Shown here piece by piece: positions 44,087 through 53,437 of a stretch of DNA of 64,000 bases; the first letter of the stretch is position 1, and each line of letters begins with the position of its first letter. This stretch comes from Pseudomonadota bacterium (GTDB taxonomy: Bacteria; Desulfobacterota; Desulfobacteria; Desulfobacterales; Desulfolunaceae). The notes under the pieces were generated by a model. It did not search any database and was not told where the DNA came from. It saw nothing but the letters and a program-made list of their open reading frames with translations. A program made the translations under genes and the position numbers. Where the stretch lies: the NCBI GenBank assembly GCA_018818835.1, contig JAHIRD010000060.1, positions 97,888 through 161,887 of the forward strand, written 5' to 3'.

Positions 44087-47000
44087 TTAAGGCGTCTCTC
44101 TTATTTGCTGATACACAGCTCGCATCAGATAACCGGCAGCTACATTTCTGAAAGAATCGTCGTTCATCAATCGGACAAAAATTTCTTCATTTCCGTCCAT
44201 TCGTTCGATGAAAAGGTCTTCAAGCTGCTTATTGAAGACAGGTTCAAAGTTTTCAATCGTGTTAGCCATTACAGCCTGTCTCATGAGTTCATTCGAAACA
44301 GCGGTTTCACGCACTTGATCAAAGAACAGCTGATCTGCGGGGGTGAATTCGGTTCCGAAACGCTCGTTGAGTTTATCGACTAACGTTGAAAGCTGCACAT
44401 CTTCATCGGCCTGACCTGTACCGACATCAGTAGGGCCATACACCGTTTGCGATTCACCAACCTTAAGATCAATAGATCCTTCGCTGATCTTTTGCAGTCG
44501 ATAGTATTTCAATTCCACTTCATCATCGACAAGAACCTTGCGGTTATCCGTCGTTCTCGGAAGTTTCGTCAATAGAAATCGTGTATAGGTGTATAGCTTC
44601 TCATGATCCGAATCCTGATATGGAATGATCTGTGAAACAAAACTGTAAAGATTACGGAAACTAACCAGTTGCCCTTTAAATAGATTTTGGTCCTCTTCTT
44701 TGTGTGCTTTGTACCGCTCAATTGCCAAGTCCAACAGGCCATTCAATTTTTTGTGCTCACCTCCAGTCGGGTTCAACCGGTTTCGAAACCAAATCTCACA
44801 CCATCCATTCACCTCGTCACAGGTAAATATCTTCCAGTTGACCAGTGTGTGTGACAGGGTATTCAGGTGCTGTGGATCGGTATCGTCACCTTTCGGTGTG
44901 ATCTCGTAATAGGGCTTGAATGCTTTGTAGATATCTTCCCGTTCATTGACAAAATCGAGAACGAATGTATCGGTTTTTCCGCGAGTGGTTCGATTAAGGC
45001 GTGACAGTGTCTGAACCGCCTGTATGCCCGACAGACGTTTGTCAACATACATACTGTGTAATAGAGGCTGATCAAAGCCAGTCTGGTACTTTTCGGCAAC
45101 CAGAAGAACCTGGTATTCCTCGGTGTTAAATTTTTCAGGAAGCTCGGATTCTTTGATGCCCTTATTCATGCTCACCTCGGTGAACTTCTTATCTGCAAAC
45201 TCCTTGAGATTGATCTCACCGGAGAATGCCACCAGAGATTTAATGTCTGTGTAGCCCTTGTCTTTGAGGTATTTATCAAAGCCCAGCTTGTATCGAACTG
45301 CATGTTCACGAGAACCGGTCACCACCATCGCCTTGGCTCTTCCGCCAATTTTGTGGCGTGTATGAGTGCGGAAGTGTTCAACAATCACCTCGACTTTCTG
45401 AGCGATTTCATAATCGTGAAATTCAACAAACCTGGCCAAGGCACGCGCCGCCTTTCGGCGAGGCACTTCAGGATCATCCTTTACCTTTTGGATCAACTTG
45501 CAATACCGCTTGTAGCAGGTGTAGTATTCCAATACATCATGGATAAAGCTTTCCTCAATCGCCTGACGCATGCTGTAGAGATGAAAGGGCGCGTTGCCGT
45601 CCTTGCCGGGTTCATTGAACACGCACAGAGTTTTAAACTTAGGGGTCGCAGTAAAGGCGAAAAAGCTCAGATTGGGCTGTCTGGGGCGTTTCAACTGCTC
45701 CCTGAGCATGTTTTTCTTCGCCTCCTCGCTGAGGGTGTCGTCGTCTTCCAGGTCAAGCAGCTGTTCGGCAATGGCCGATTCAATGCCATCCTTATTGAGG
45801 ATCTTACGCAGTTCCATGGCCGTTTCCCCGCTCTGGGAACTGTGGGCTTCATCCACGATCACAGCAAAGCGTTTTCCGGCCGTGGCGATTTCGATGGATT
45901 TCCCCTTGGACTCCAAGGTCTTGATGGCCTGGGAAATGAACGGAAACTTCTGAATGGTGGAGATGATGATCGGCACTCCATCTGACAGCGCCTTGGCAAG
46001 CTGCTGGGTATTTTCATCAATCTTCTGCACCACCCCGAGCTTATGTTCAAACTGGAAGATGGTGTTCTGAAGCTGTTGATCCAGCACACGCCTGTCGGTA
46101 ATGACCACCACCGAGTGAAAAATTTTCTCATTGTCGGCGTCATGCAGACAGGACAGTCGATGGGCCAGCCAGCCAATGGAATTCGATTTGCCCGATCCTG
46201 CGGAGTGTTGAATAAGGTAATTGTGACCCGCCCCATGACCCTGAGCATGGTCGGTCAACGCCCGCACGGAATCAAGTTGATGGTAACGCGGAAAAATCAT
46301 GGTTTCTTTACGGTGCCGCTTGAGGCCCTTGGCGGTGACCACTGTCTTTTCTTCGATATCCAGATGAATAAAACGCGCCAGAATATCCATAAGGCTGTCC
46401 CGGGTCAACACGTTTCGCCAGAGATAGGCCGTGCGGACATCTCCGTCTTCAGGTGGATTCCCCGAGCCGTGGCCTACTCCCAAGTTGAAGGGCAGAAAGA
46501 AAGTCTCCTTCCCTTCCAGTTTGGTCGTCATAAAGGCCAACTCGGTATCCACCGCAAAATGAACCAGACAGCGCTTTTTGAAGGCAAACAGTAATTCCTT
46601 GGGATCGCGTTCGAATCGATACTGATACTTGGCGTTTTCCACGGTCCAGCGGGATGCGGACATGGGGTTTTTCAACTCCAGTGTGGCAACCGGCAAGCCA
46701 TTGACCGCCAGCACCACATCGGGAATGGCCCCGCTTTTTGTATGGACCTGCCGAATGATGGACAGACGATTATCCCCATAGCGATCCGTTGCAGAGGGAT
46801 CGAGGCCGGTATTCGGCGCAAAGTAGGCCAGACGCACCGTCTTGCCCACGCACTTGAAGCCTTCCCTCAAAATCGCCAGCGATCCTTTAACAGCAAGCTC
46901 CTTCACTAAACTGTCCAGCAACATGGCGGAAGCTTTCCGCGCATCAAGTTGGGTCAAACGCGTCCAGATTTTGGGTTGGGTCTTCTGCACAAAGTCAACG

Positions 47001-47119
47001 ACATCCCCCGGGAACATGGCAACTTCCGGATCATACCGGTTTGGATCTCCCTTTTCGTATCCACCGCTTTGAATCAGCGATTGTTCGATGTCCTTTTCAA
47101 AATCAATTTCTTTGTGCAT
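44087..47119 (-). CDS. hsdR: Type I restriction enzyme R subunit HsdR
   Basis: The ATP-dependent translocase and nuclease of a type I restriction system. The N-terminal nuclease domain has PDVVLAVNGLPVATLELKNP (Asp about 134, ExK about 148-150). The helicase Walker A is IQHSAGSGKSNSI (306-312), the DEAH box is IVDEAHSS (about 424), and SRLNRTTRGK is in the second helicase half. At 1010 residues it is full length. It lies downstream of the hsdS-linked orf201 and upstream of the metallopeptidase. AAGGAAG precedes the ATG. Confidence 0.96.
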   Translation of the reverse strand: MHKEIDFEKDIEQSLIQSGGYEKGDPNRYDPEVAMFPGDVVDFVQKTQPKIWTRLTQLDARKASAMLLDSLVKELAVKGSLAILREGFKCVGKTVRLAYFAPNTGLDPSATDRYGDNRLSIIRQVHTKSGAIPDVVLAVNGLPVATLELKNPMSASRWTVENAKYQYRFERDPKELLFAFKKRCLVHFAVDTELAFMTTKLEGKETFFLPFNLGVGHGSGNPPEDGDVRTAYLWRNVLTRDSLMDILARFIHLDIEEKTVVTAKGLKRHRKETMIFPRYHQLDSVRALTDHAQGHGAGHNYLIQHSAGSGKSNSIGWLAHRLSCLHDADNEKIFHSVVVITDRRVLDQQLQNTIFQFEHKLGVVQKIDENTQQLAKALSDGVPIIISTIQKFPFISQAIKTLESKGKSIEIATAGKRFAVIVDEAHSSQSGETAMELRKILNKDGIESAIAEQLLDLEDDDTLSEEAKKNMLREQLKRPRQPNLSFFAFTATPKFKTLCVFNEPGKDGNAPFHLYSMRQAIEESFIHDVLEYYTCYKRYCKLIQKVKDDPEVPRRKAARALARFVEFHDYEIAQKVEVIVEHFRTHTRHKIGGRAKAMVVTGSREHAVRYKLGFDKYLKDKGYTDIKSLVAFSGEINLKEFADKKFTEVSMNKGIKESELPEKFNTEEYQVLLVAEKYQTGFDQPLLHSMYVDKRLSGIQAVQTLSRLNRTTRGKTDTFVLDFVNEREDIYKAFKPYYEITPKGDDTDPQHLNTLSHTLVNWKIFTCDEVNGWCEIWFRNRLNPTGGEHKKLNGLLDLAIERYKAHKEEDQNLFKGQLVSFRNLYSFVSQIIPYQDSDHEKLYTYTRFLLTKLPRTTDNRKVLVDDEVELKYYRLQKISEGSIDLKVGESQTVYGPTDVGTGQADEDVQLSTLVDKLNERFGTEFTPADQLFFDQVRETAVSNELMRQAVMANTIENFEPVFNKQLEDLFIERMDGNEEIFVRLMNDDSFRNVAAGYLMRAVYQQIRETP

Positions 47120-47146
47120 CAGCGTCTTCCTTCAACGGTTCATGGT

Positions 47147-47752
47147 TTAGCGAATCATCTCAATATTGCTGTTTTCCAAATCTGTTAAAGATAGACCATT
47201 CACGTCATCATAACGGTAATGGCGTATCGTGTGATCACGCTGAAGGTACTTGCCTTCATCATCCAGATAAGGGCCGGGATCGGGATGATTACTCAAGACA
47301 AACTTCGTCGCCTTCATCATGCTGCCCTTTGCGGTATAGGCTTTAATTGTTGCATGCAATGCCTTGAGCCAATCCACGCTGGCTTTCAACTGATCCGGCA
47401 CATCCTGCGGAATGCTCTCCGATTTAAACTCCAGGCAATAGACAAAAAGGCTGTTTCGTCGCAGGTTGAAGACGACATAATCACAGCGTTTCGACCACGG
47501 CTTGGCGTTGTCATCCAGAAAATGAAACAAGGGCGGAGTGGAGCCTTTATTGTTTTTTGCATCCAGCTTGATCACCAGCGTCTCTCCGGTGGTCTGCAGG
47601 CACACCTTGTATTCAATCGGTTTCGTCCCGCTTTTACCAAATCCTTTATCTTTCAAAAGAATCTCGCCATCCTTTGCCTGAACTTCACCATAGTGGTTGG
47701 TGTTCAAGTAGGATTTTAAGCAGTTGAAGTAGCCCTGAGCGTTTAGAGCCAT
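47147..47752 (-). CDS. PD-(D/E)XK-like protein inside the hsd operon
   Basis: I do not recognise a named family. The 201-residue product has a candidate nuclease core: Asp 91 in KRCDYVVFNL, then Glu 108 and Lys 110 in YCLEFKSES, separated by a hydrophobic strand, as in PD-(D/E)XK nucleases or related non-catalytic folds. It starts with GGGAG seven bases upstream and sits between hsdS and hsdR, 16 bases after hsdS. Type I systems do not need such a protein. It could be an anti-restriction regulator, an added nuclease or an unrelated cargo. Confidence 0.7.
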   Translation of the reverse strand: MALNAQGYFNCLKSYLNTNHYGEVQAKDGEILLKDKGFGKSGTKPIEYKVCLQTTGETLVIKLDAKNNKGSTPPLFHFLDDNAKPWSKRCDYVVFNLRRNSLFVYCLEFKSESIPQDVPDQLKASVDWLKALHATIKAYTAKGSMMKATKFVLSNHPDPGPYLDDEGKYLQRDHTIRHYRYDDVNGLSLTDLENSNIEMIR

Positions 47753-47768
47753 TGGTTATCTCCCATTT

Positions 47769-49082
47769 TCATGAGGCCTCGACTTGCTTGTTTTCAGGAA
47801 AACGAAAGTTTCGCACGTCGATCTTGCCTGTGACGGCGTTGGTGATGAGGGCGGAACGGTATTCTATCAGTCGCCGAATGACTTGCTTTATTTTTTGTTG
47901 CTGCAAAGCCATGTGCTTTTCTTCCTTCAGCAAATGATTTGATATTTCAATTTGTTCGTCTATTGGTGGAGCAATTATTTTTAAGGACTTAGTTTCATCT
48001 TGGTTAATGATCGGCAAAGTCGTGTATTTACCGCATCTCACAATAAAGTCCCTAATAGACTGCAAGAAATATGCGACAAAAAGATAGTGTAGTTTCTCGT
48101 TACAAATAATGCCATTAATTTGTTGGTTGCATGAGCACTGCTGAGTTGTAACCCCAACTTTACCAATAGTTGCACCAATACCAACATGCATGACAGTATC
48201 TTTAGGAAAAATGCGTACCTCAGCAACCCCCTCTTTCGATAGGTGTTTTTCAGCAACATCGAGAAAAAGATGATCTGAGAAATCACCAGGCCGAAACCAT
48301 GGCATGCCTTCATCATCAAAGTGGATCTCATTGACTCCTGATGGAGTTGAGCCAGTCTTTACAGTACGTACAAGTCTACGCAACGGAAGGGCTTCCCAAT
48401 GCGCCGGAATCTTGCCCAGCCAATCCACGTTCGAATCCTTCATCGGAACCGATGGATCAAGCCCTTTGGTGACGGCGTGGCTGATCAAGGAGATGCGTTT
48501 TTCGGCCAGCTTATCAATCAACATTTTCTTCTTGGCTATCAGCGCATCGATCTGTCCTGTTTTGAAATCGAGAAACCGGGCGATAGTTTGTTGTTCTTCA
48601 ACATCAGGCAGTAGAACAGGAAGATTTCCGATAAAATCCCAACTAGCTCTTGGCATTTTGGTGCCGTAAGTAGACGAATCAACAATATTAATAAAATCAA
48701 GAGAAAGCATATAATACTTAAGGAACTCTGCATAAATCTCTGGCTTGGTTCGTACAACCAACGCCTCACTGGAAATTAATCCATCTGCATCTGCTAAATA
48801 TACTTTCGCTAAATAGGGCCTCAGTTTTCCGAAGAGAATGTCACTGGGTGCGAACTTTGATGCTAAACCTTCACTATTGTTGATTTCACCAGCAATTCTT
48901 CGACCGGTCCACGACTCGATATGTTCAAGGCCAAGGTAAGGTAAATTCGAATCTTCAACGCTAACTTTGTCGTTTATTAGGTATGTTGAAAATTTTAGCC
49001 TTTTTAACCGCCAGTTTCGTGGAATATCTTGTAACCACACAACCTCAGAACTTTCTTGCTCATTATATTGCGCATATCCCAT
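47769..49082 (-). CDS. hsdS: Type I restriction specificity subunit HsdS
   Basis: HsdS sets DNA target recognition for both methylation and cleavage. Two target-recognition domains are each followed by a coiled spacer: the first TRD ends in PDVEEQQTIARFLDFKTGQIDALIAKKKMLIDKLAEKRISLI and the second begins near DWLGKIPAHWEALPL and ends in ...IEYRSALITNAVTGKI. Both halves open with a DIPRNW / KIPAHW type motif. The ATG at 49082 overlaps the hsdM stop as TGATG, so the two are coupled; a GTG three bases earlier is the alternative. Length 438 residues, full. Confidence 0.95.
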   Translation of the reverse strand: MGYAQYNEQESSEVVWLQDIPRNWRLKRLKFSTYLINDKVSVEDSNLPYLGLEHIESWTGRRIAGEINNSEGLASKFAPSDILFGKLRPYLAKVYLADADGLISSEALVVRTKPEIYAEFLKYYMLSLDFINIVDSSTYGTKMPRASWDFIGNLPVLLPDVEEQQTIARFLDFKTGQIDALIAKKKMLIDKLAEKRISLISHAVTKGLDPSVPMKDSNVDWLGKIPAHWEALPLRRLVRTVKTGSTPSGVNEIHFDDEGMPWFRPGDFSDHLFLDVAEKHLSKEGVAEVRIFPKDTVMHVGIGATIGKVGVTTQQCSCNQQINGIICNEKLHYLFVAYFLQSIRDFIVRCGKYTTLPIINQDETKSLKIIAPPIDEQIEISNHLLKEEKHMALQQQKIKQVIRRLIEYRSALITNAVTGKIDVRNFRFPENKQVEAS

Positions 49083-51301
49083 CACACCACCTCGCTCAGC
49101 ATGGTCATAATCTCTTTTTCAAGCTGACTGATTTCACCAGCAATTACATCCAGCGGCCGTGGTGGCTGGTAGACATAGAAATAACGGTTCAGCGGGATTT
49201 CATAACCGACTTTGGTTTTACTGTGGTCGATCCAGGCATCGGGCACATGGGGCAGGACTTCGGCTTTGAGGTAATCCTCGCAATGATCTTTGACCAGCAC
49301 CAGCAGCGTATCATGGCCCGTTTCGTTGTCGTAACCCAACGGCAGCGGCAAGGCGATGTCATCGGGCAGTGCCACGATTTCCGTGTCACGCAAATCAGCA
49401 TCCGGTTCGGGATTGCCTTTGGCATCCCGGCAAATATCCGCCTGGGGATCTCGTTCCGACAACGCCGTTAGGATGGCTTTTCTGATCGGTGCGCCGATTT
49501 TGGTGCCCGCTTTCTTCAAGGCGGTATTCAGCACCGTTTCAAATGTGTCTCGATGACGATAGAGCACGCTTCCATCCATATTCTGCAAGGCGTCTTTAAT
49601 GGTGGCCTGTGTTTTTTCACCCTCCGCAATCTCGGCTTTATAGGCCGCTTCACTCTTTCGTTTTTTGCTGGTTGCCAGATTCAAAAAGGCTTTCTGTTCA
49701 TCCAGCGTTTCGATCCGTTCGGGGCTGGCCTGAAAATTCAGGCGCAACGGGCGTTCGACCGTTATCTTGAGAAATCCAAACTGGCGATTATCAAACAGCT
49801 TGCTGCAGATGCGCGGCTCAGCCTTGTTATCAACGACCGCATCACTGGTGGCATCATGGGTATATTCCGCATAGAGTCTCACCATTTCCGCGATGTGGTC
49901 ATTAGACATTTCGTTTCGCTTGTTGCCGAGACTCTTATCCATCTTCCTGGCATGGCGGGTGCCGTCGATCAACTGAACCTTTCCCTGACGATGCTCCGGC
50001 TTCTTGTTGGTGACAATCCAGACGTAGGTATAAATGCCGGTATTGTAGAACATCTGATTCGGCAATGCGATGACGGCATCGAGCCTATCGTTTTCAATGA
50101 TCCAGCGGCGGATATTGCTTTCACCGCTGCCCGCATCGCCCGTAAACAAGGGCGAGCCATTGAAAACAATGGCTATTTTAGAACCGTCGCCGCCCATGTC
50201 AGGCGGATTATGCATTTTAGAGATCATGTGCTGCAGAAAGAGGAGTGAGCCGTCGTTAATACGCGGAAGCCCCGCTCCAAAACGTCCGGAAAAGCCCTGT
50301 TCGTTGTATTCTTCCCGGACAAAATCTTCTTCCGGTTTCCATTCCACGCCAAACGGCGGATTGGCCAGCATGTAATGGAACTTTTTATCCGGGTGTCCGT
50401 CGTTCGGTACGAACCCGTTGGTTTTGTTCTTCGCGTCTTTGATGCCCAAGGTGTCCCCATAGATCAGGTTGCCGATGGGCTCGTCTTTGATCAAAAGGTC
50501 TGAACAACAGATGGCGTAGGCTTCGGGGTTGTACTCCTGACCGAATAGTTCGATATGGGCATCGGGGTTCAGACCTGATGTCTGCCCATCTCCGCAAATA
50601 AACTTTTCCGATTCAGAGAGCATACCGCCCGTACCAGCCGTGGGATCGTAAACGCTTCTATAGATGCCTTTTTCATAGATGCCCTTTTCACCGGTGAACA
50701 GCAGCTGCACCATTAATCGGATGACTTCACGGGGCGTAAAATGATCTCCGGCTTCCTCATTGGCTTGCTCATTGAACTTACGTACCAGTTCTTCGAAAAG
50801 GTATCCCATCTGCAGATTGTTAATGGCTGTGGGAGATAGATTGATTTCATCCGAGCAAAATTCTTTGATGATAAGAAAAAGTCGGTTGGCTTCGTCCAGT
50901 TTTGCAATCTCTGTTTCAAACTCGAATTTGTCAAAAATGTCACGAGCTCGTGGTGAAAAACCCTGAATATATGCAATCAGGTTACCTGCAATGTTGGGGG
51001 CATCGCCCAGCAGTTTTTCAAATGTAAAGCCACTGGTGTTGAACAGCTCCTGCTTGCGGTCAGCTGCAGCAATACGAGACAGGGCCTTCTCCAAGGCAGG
51101 ACCTTTAATCCCCTTATCTTCAAGGCGCTTCTTTTCATCCAACACCTTTTGCTTATTTTTGGCCAATACCAGATCGAAACGCCTCAACACAATCAAAGGC
51201 AGCATGACCCGCCGATACTGGGGTGGACGATAGGGGCCACGGAGTTTGTTCGCTACATTCCAGACAAAAGAAACAATTTGGTTGTGATTCGTTGCTTGCA
51301 T
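49082..51301 (-). CDS. hsdM: Type I restriction methyltransferase subunit HsdM
   Basis: An adenine-N6 methyltransferase. The N-terminal helical domain begins near residue 1 (NHNQIVSFVWNVANKLRGPYR); the AdoMet motif is DPTAGTGGML (about 219-228) and the catalytic motif is NPPFG (about 315-319). At about 739 residues it exceeds the common 500-residue HsdM because of a C-terminal extension of roughly 200 residues. The start at 51301 fits the family N-terminus; an upstream GTG at 51346 would add an unrelated tail. AAGGAA lies upstream at long spacing. First gene of the hsd operon. Confidence 0.95.
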   Translation of the reverse strand: MQATNHNQIVSFVWNVANKLRGPYRPPQYRRVMLPLIVLRRFDLVLAKNKQKVLDEKKRLEDKGIKGPALEKALSRIAAADRKQELFNTSGFTFEKLLGDAPNIAGNLIAYIQGFSPRARDIFDKFEFETEIAKLDEANRLFLIIKEFCSDEINLSPTAINNLQMGYLFEELVRKFNEQANEEAGDHFTPREVIRLMVQLLFTGEKGIYEKGIYRSVYDPTAGTGGMLSESEKFICGDGQTSGLNPDAHIELFGQEYNPEAYAICCSDLLIKDEPIGNLIYGDTLGIKDAKNKTNGFVPNDGHPDKKFHYMLANPPFGVEWKPEEDFVREEYNEQGFSGRFGAGLPRINDGSLLFLQHMISKMHNPPDMGGDGSKIAIVFNGSPLFTGDAGSGESNIRRWIIENDRLDAVIALPNQMFYNTGIYTYVWIVTNKKPEHRQGKVQLIDGTRHARKMDKSLGNKRNEMSNDHIAEMVRLYAEYTHDATSDAVVDNKAEPRICSKLFDNRQFGFLKITVERPLRLNFQASPERIETLDEQKAFLNLATSKKRKSEAAYKAEIAEGEKTQATIKDALQNMDGSVLYRHRDTFETVLNTALKKAGTKIGAPIRKAILTALSERDPQADICRDAKGNPEPDADLRDTEIVALPDDIALPLPLGYDNETGHDTLLVLVKDHCEDYLKAEVLPHVPDAWIDHSKTKVGYEIPLNRYFYVYQPPRPLDVIAGEISQLEKEIMTMLSEVV

Positions 51302-51614
51302 ATCAATTATATTTCCTTGTTCGATGGTTGGCTTTCCTGGACGCACACCCTTTTTTGCCAGGAAACCTACGGGACCTTTTATTTATTTCCTAAGGCGATC
51401 CATGGGTTCCTGTTCATATCACATGCAGTGATTCAAACACCAATATTTATCCATATCGTATTCGTCGATAATATCCCCTTGCCCCTGATGTCTGGCCCGA
51501 CTGGTTTCAGGTGATCCGATGTTTTCTCATACAATAAAAATCCACCATCCACATGCTCACGATAAATTTAAATTCAACCCATTACATTTTCTGCCATAAT
51601 CGTTTAAAAAATCA
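51302..51614. other. Intergenic region upstream of hsdM
   Basis: About 310 bases between the decayed WYL gene and hsdM, presumably holding the hsd operon promoter. No clear operator palindrome was recognised. Confidence 0.5.
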
Positions 51615-52006
51615 TTAAAAATACAAATCCGCCGTTTTTCTGACCTCATCAATGACTTCATTTTTCATCTTTTCCAGAGATATTACCCGCGCATCCGAGC
51701 CGAATCCGCTTCACATCAGCCCAGCCATAGGTCTTCAGGTCAAGGATAATGGAAACATCAGCATTTTTGGTGATGGCCTGACCGTCAGCCCAACGTCTTT
51801 CTTCGATATAGCGTGAACATCAGACGTTCTTCCCAGCCGGAATAGTTCTTCGAAAACCTGTCAAGGCTGATGAAAGCAAATTCCAATGTCTCAAAAAGGC
51901 CCTGCATGTTATCTGATACAAAACTTTTCAGCTTGGCAAAGTAAGAATCGGTATAAGGTGCGATGTCTGTATTTTGGAAGATCGATGGCTCTGAATATTT
52001 TTGCAA
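51615..52006 (-). pseudogene. Decayed WYL-domain transcriptional regulator
   Basis: The C-terminus is readable in pieces in shifted frames. RRWADGQAITKNADVSIILDL and then GSDARVISLEKMKNEVIDEV, ending at a stop at 51615-51617, match the WYL C-terminal domain pattern (R-W-x-x-x-Q, W-x-x-V, D-A-x-V-x-S). At least two frameshifts separate these from each other and from the upstream piece ending ERLMFTLY. No helix-turn-helix remains recognisable. It lies directly upstream of hsdM on the same strand, the place where WYL regulators such as CapW/BrxR-type proteins control defence operons. Confidence 0.7.
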
Positions 52007-52426
52007 GATTCCCCCACATATGCAAATTTATGCTGTCCTTGATGAATCAACAAATTAATCACAGTATTCAGGTATGAATTACTTATCATGAATAAATCGC
52101 CATCAAATAGACGAAGCAGCACCAGCATGCTATCGAAGAATAAAGGCTCCCCCGCCCCTGACTACCACTGTTAATTACTCACCAGAAGGATGCTATTGAA
52201 GGAATCAATAATTGTCAACATCTTTCAGACAAGGCCAAACCTGGAATGGCAGATTGCAGTTCATGCTGGAGGAATTTTGATACATGATCTTTATAGGCTA
52301 TTGATAAAAATGCAGGGATAACGATATTTATTATGCTTACGGCCTCAAACCAAAATCCTTGACCTTTGTGATTCCATCAAGGAAATCAACAGGGCATTGG
52401 TCTCGGATGAAACGAAACCCTATTCT

Positions 52427-52540
52427 TTGAATTTTTCATGGTGGGGATCTTTCTTTTTACAGTTCTCCACGCTCGGATTTATCACCCAGGCTTTTCCATA
52501 AACCCAGAAATCCGAGACGGTAAAGGAAATGTGAACTGAG
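52427..52540. repeat. Direct repeat, copy 1 (immunity gene 3' fragment)
   Basis: 114 bases matching 54656-54769 in the same orientation, about 87% identical (15 mismatches, no gaps). Both copies contain the 3' end of the immunity gene. In copy 1 the minus frame still reads LSSHFLYRLGFLGLWKSLGDK and ends GEL with stop at 52457-52459, but the rest of the gene is missing. Confidence 0.92.
52457..52540 (-). pseudogene. 3' fragment of an immunity-like gene
   Basis: Twenty-seven codons plus stop, corresponding to the C-terminus of the gene at 54686-55210. The match changes several codons, yet the frame stays open, suggesting it was selected or is recent. No start or upstream part is present. Confidence 0.8.
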
Positions 52541-52687
52541 TTTTTTTCTTGCTCATATCTTTCATTCTTGATCAATTATTTATTAAATATAACGATCTGT
52601 TTTTATTTATATTTAAAGATATTTCTATGGTTTTACCGCAATATTCAAAGCTAAACTCAAGCTAAGGTCAAGCTAAAAATCAAGGTT

Positions 52688-53437
52688 TCAGATACTCGAA
52701 AAGGTCATTCCCGGAACCGCGTCCCAGGTCTGTCCATCCAACAATCGTCCGTTCAGTTTTTTTGCCCGTTTTTTTCCGTCAACGCCCCATCCACCCCACT
52801 GTTTGAAAAAAAAGGCCACATCTTGTTCATCGCACTTGTTTTTGATGCTGATCACCCATTCCCGCTTCATCGGGCGGGCTTTCGGGCCTGATTCACCACC
52901 CACGATGACCCAGTGAATGCCCGCAAGATCCATATCCCCAAGATCTTCCAGTAAGGGTTCGACAGAAATAAAACGAACGGATGCCCGGATGGTTCTCAAA
53001 TCATCGAGTCGAGGCAAACCGGAAGCCCGATTTTCCGCTGTGACACCCAACCAGGCATTTTTCGGAGGGGTTTTTCCGTTAAAATAGTCGGCCATTCGTT
53101 CCGAACGTTTGGTCAATATCTGAAAATTATGCTGGGGAGACTTTCGAATGACTGTAAAGATCTTATCCAGATAGCTGTCAGGAATACGCTTGTGGAAAAG
53201 GTCACTCATGGAGTTGACAAAATAGGTGGTGGGCTGTCTACGTTTTAAGGGTTCGTCAAGCCTTTCCGGGAGAAGGGTCAGCTCAAATCCGTTAGCGTAT
53301 CCATTTGTACCCATGGCTTTCAGCCGCCGGGCCATGACTTCGGCATAACAATGGGCGCAGCCCGCCGAAACCTTGGTGCATCCCACCGCCGGGTTCCAGG
53401 TATGTTCTGTCCATTCAATGGATGTTTTTGTACTCAT
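52688..53437 (-). CDS. DUF5131 (phage Gp37/Gp68-like) protein
   Basis: A 249-residue protein of the DUF5131 family, first noted in phages as Gp37/Gp68. The N-terminus SIEWTEHTWNPAVGCTKVSAGCAHCYAE contains three cysteines (GC-x(6)-C-x-x-C), the three-Cys motif for which its partner is named, and which resembles a metal or Fe-S cluster site. VNSMSDLFH and VGGESGPKARPM are conserved. Its start overlaps the tcmP stop by four bases, so the two are coupled. The family's biochemistry is not settled; a radical-SAM-like role has been proposed from the Cys pattern. Confidence 0.88.
   Translation of the reverse strand: MSTKTSIEWTEHTWNPAVGCTKVSAGCAHCYAEVMARRLKAMGTNGYANGFELTLLPERLDEPLKRRQPTTYFVNSMSDLFHKRIPDSYLDKIFTVIRKSPQHNFQILTKRSERMADYFNGKTPPKNAWLGVTAENRASGLPRLDDLRTIRASVRFISVEPLLEDLGDMDLAGIHWVIVGGESGPKARPMKREWVISIKNKCDEQDVAFFFKQWGGWGVDGKKRAKKLNGRLLDGQTWDAVPGMTFSSI

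Larger units (their letters stand above)
52007..52687. other. Degenerate stretch containing an immunity-gene fragment
   Basis: About 680 bases with no intact gene. It contains possible upstream remains of the WYL gene (to about 52140), and the 114-base direct repeat at 52427-52540, which carries the last 27 codons of an immunity-like gene. Confidence 0.55.

Noticed and set aside
52337..52505. Plus-strand coding remnant around the direct repeat
   Set aside because: The frame runs through the immunity-gene fragment on the opposite strand and has no start or match.
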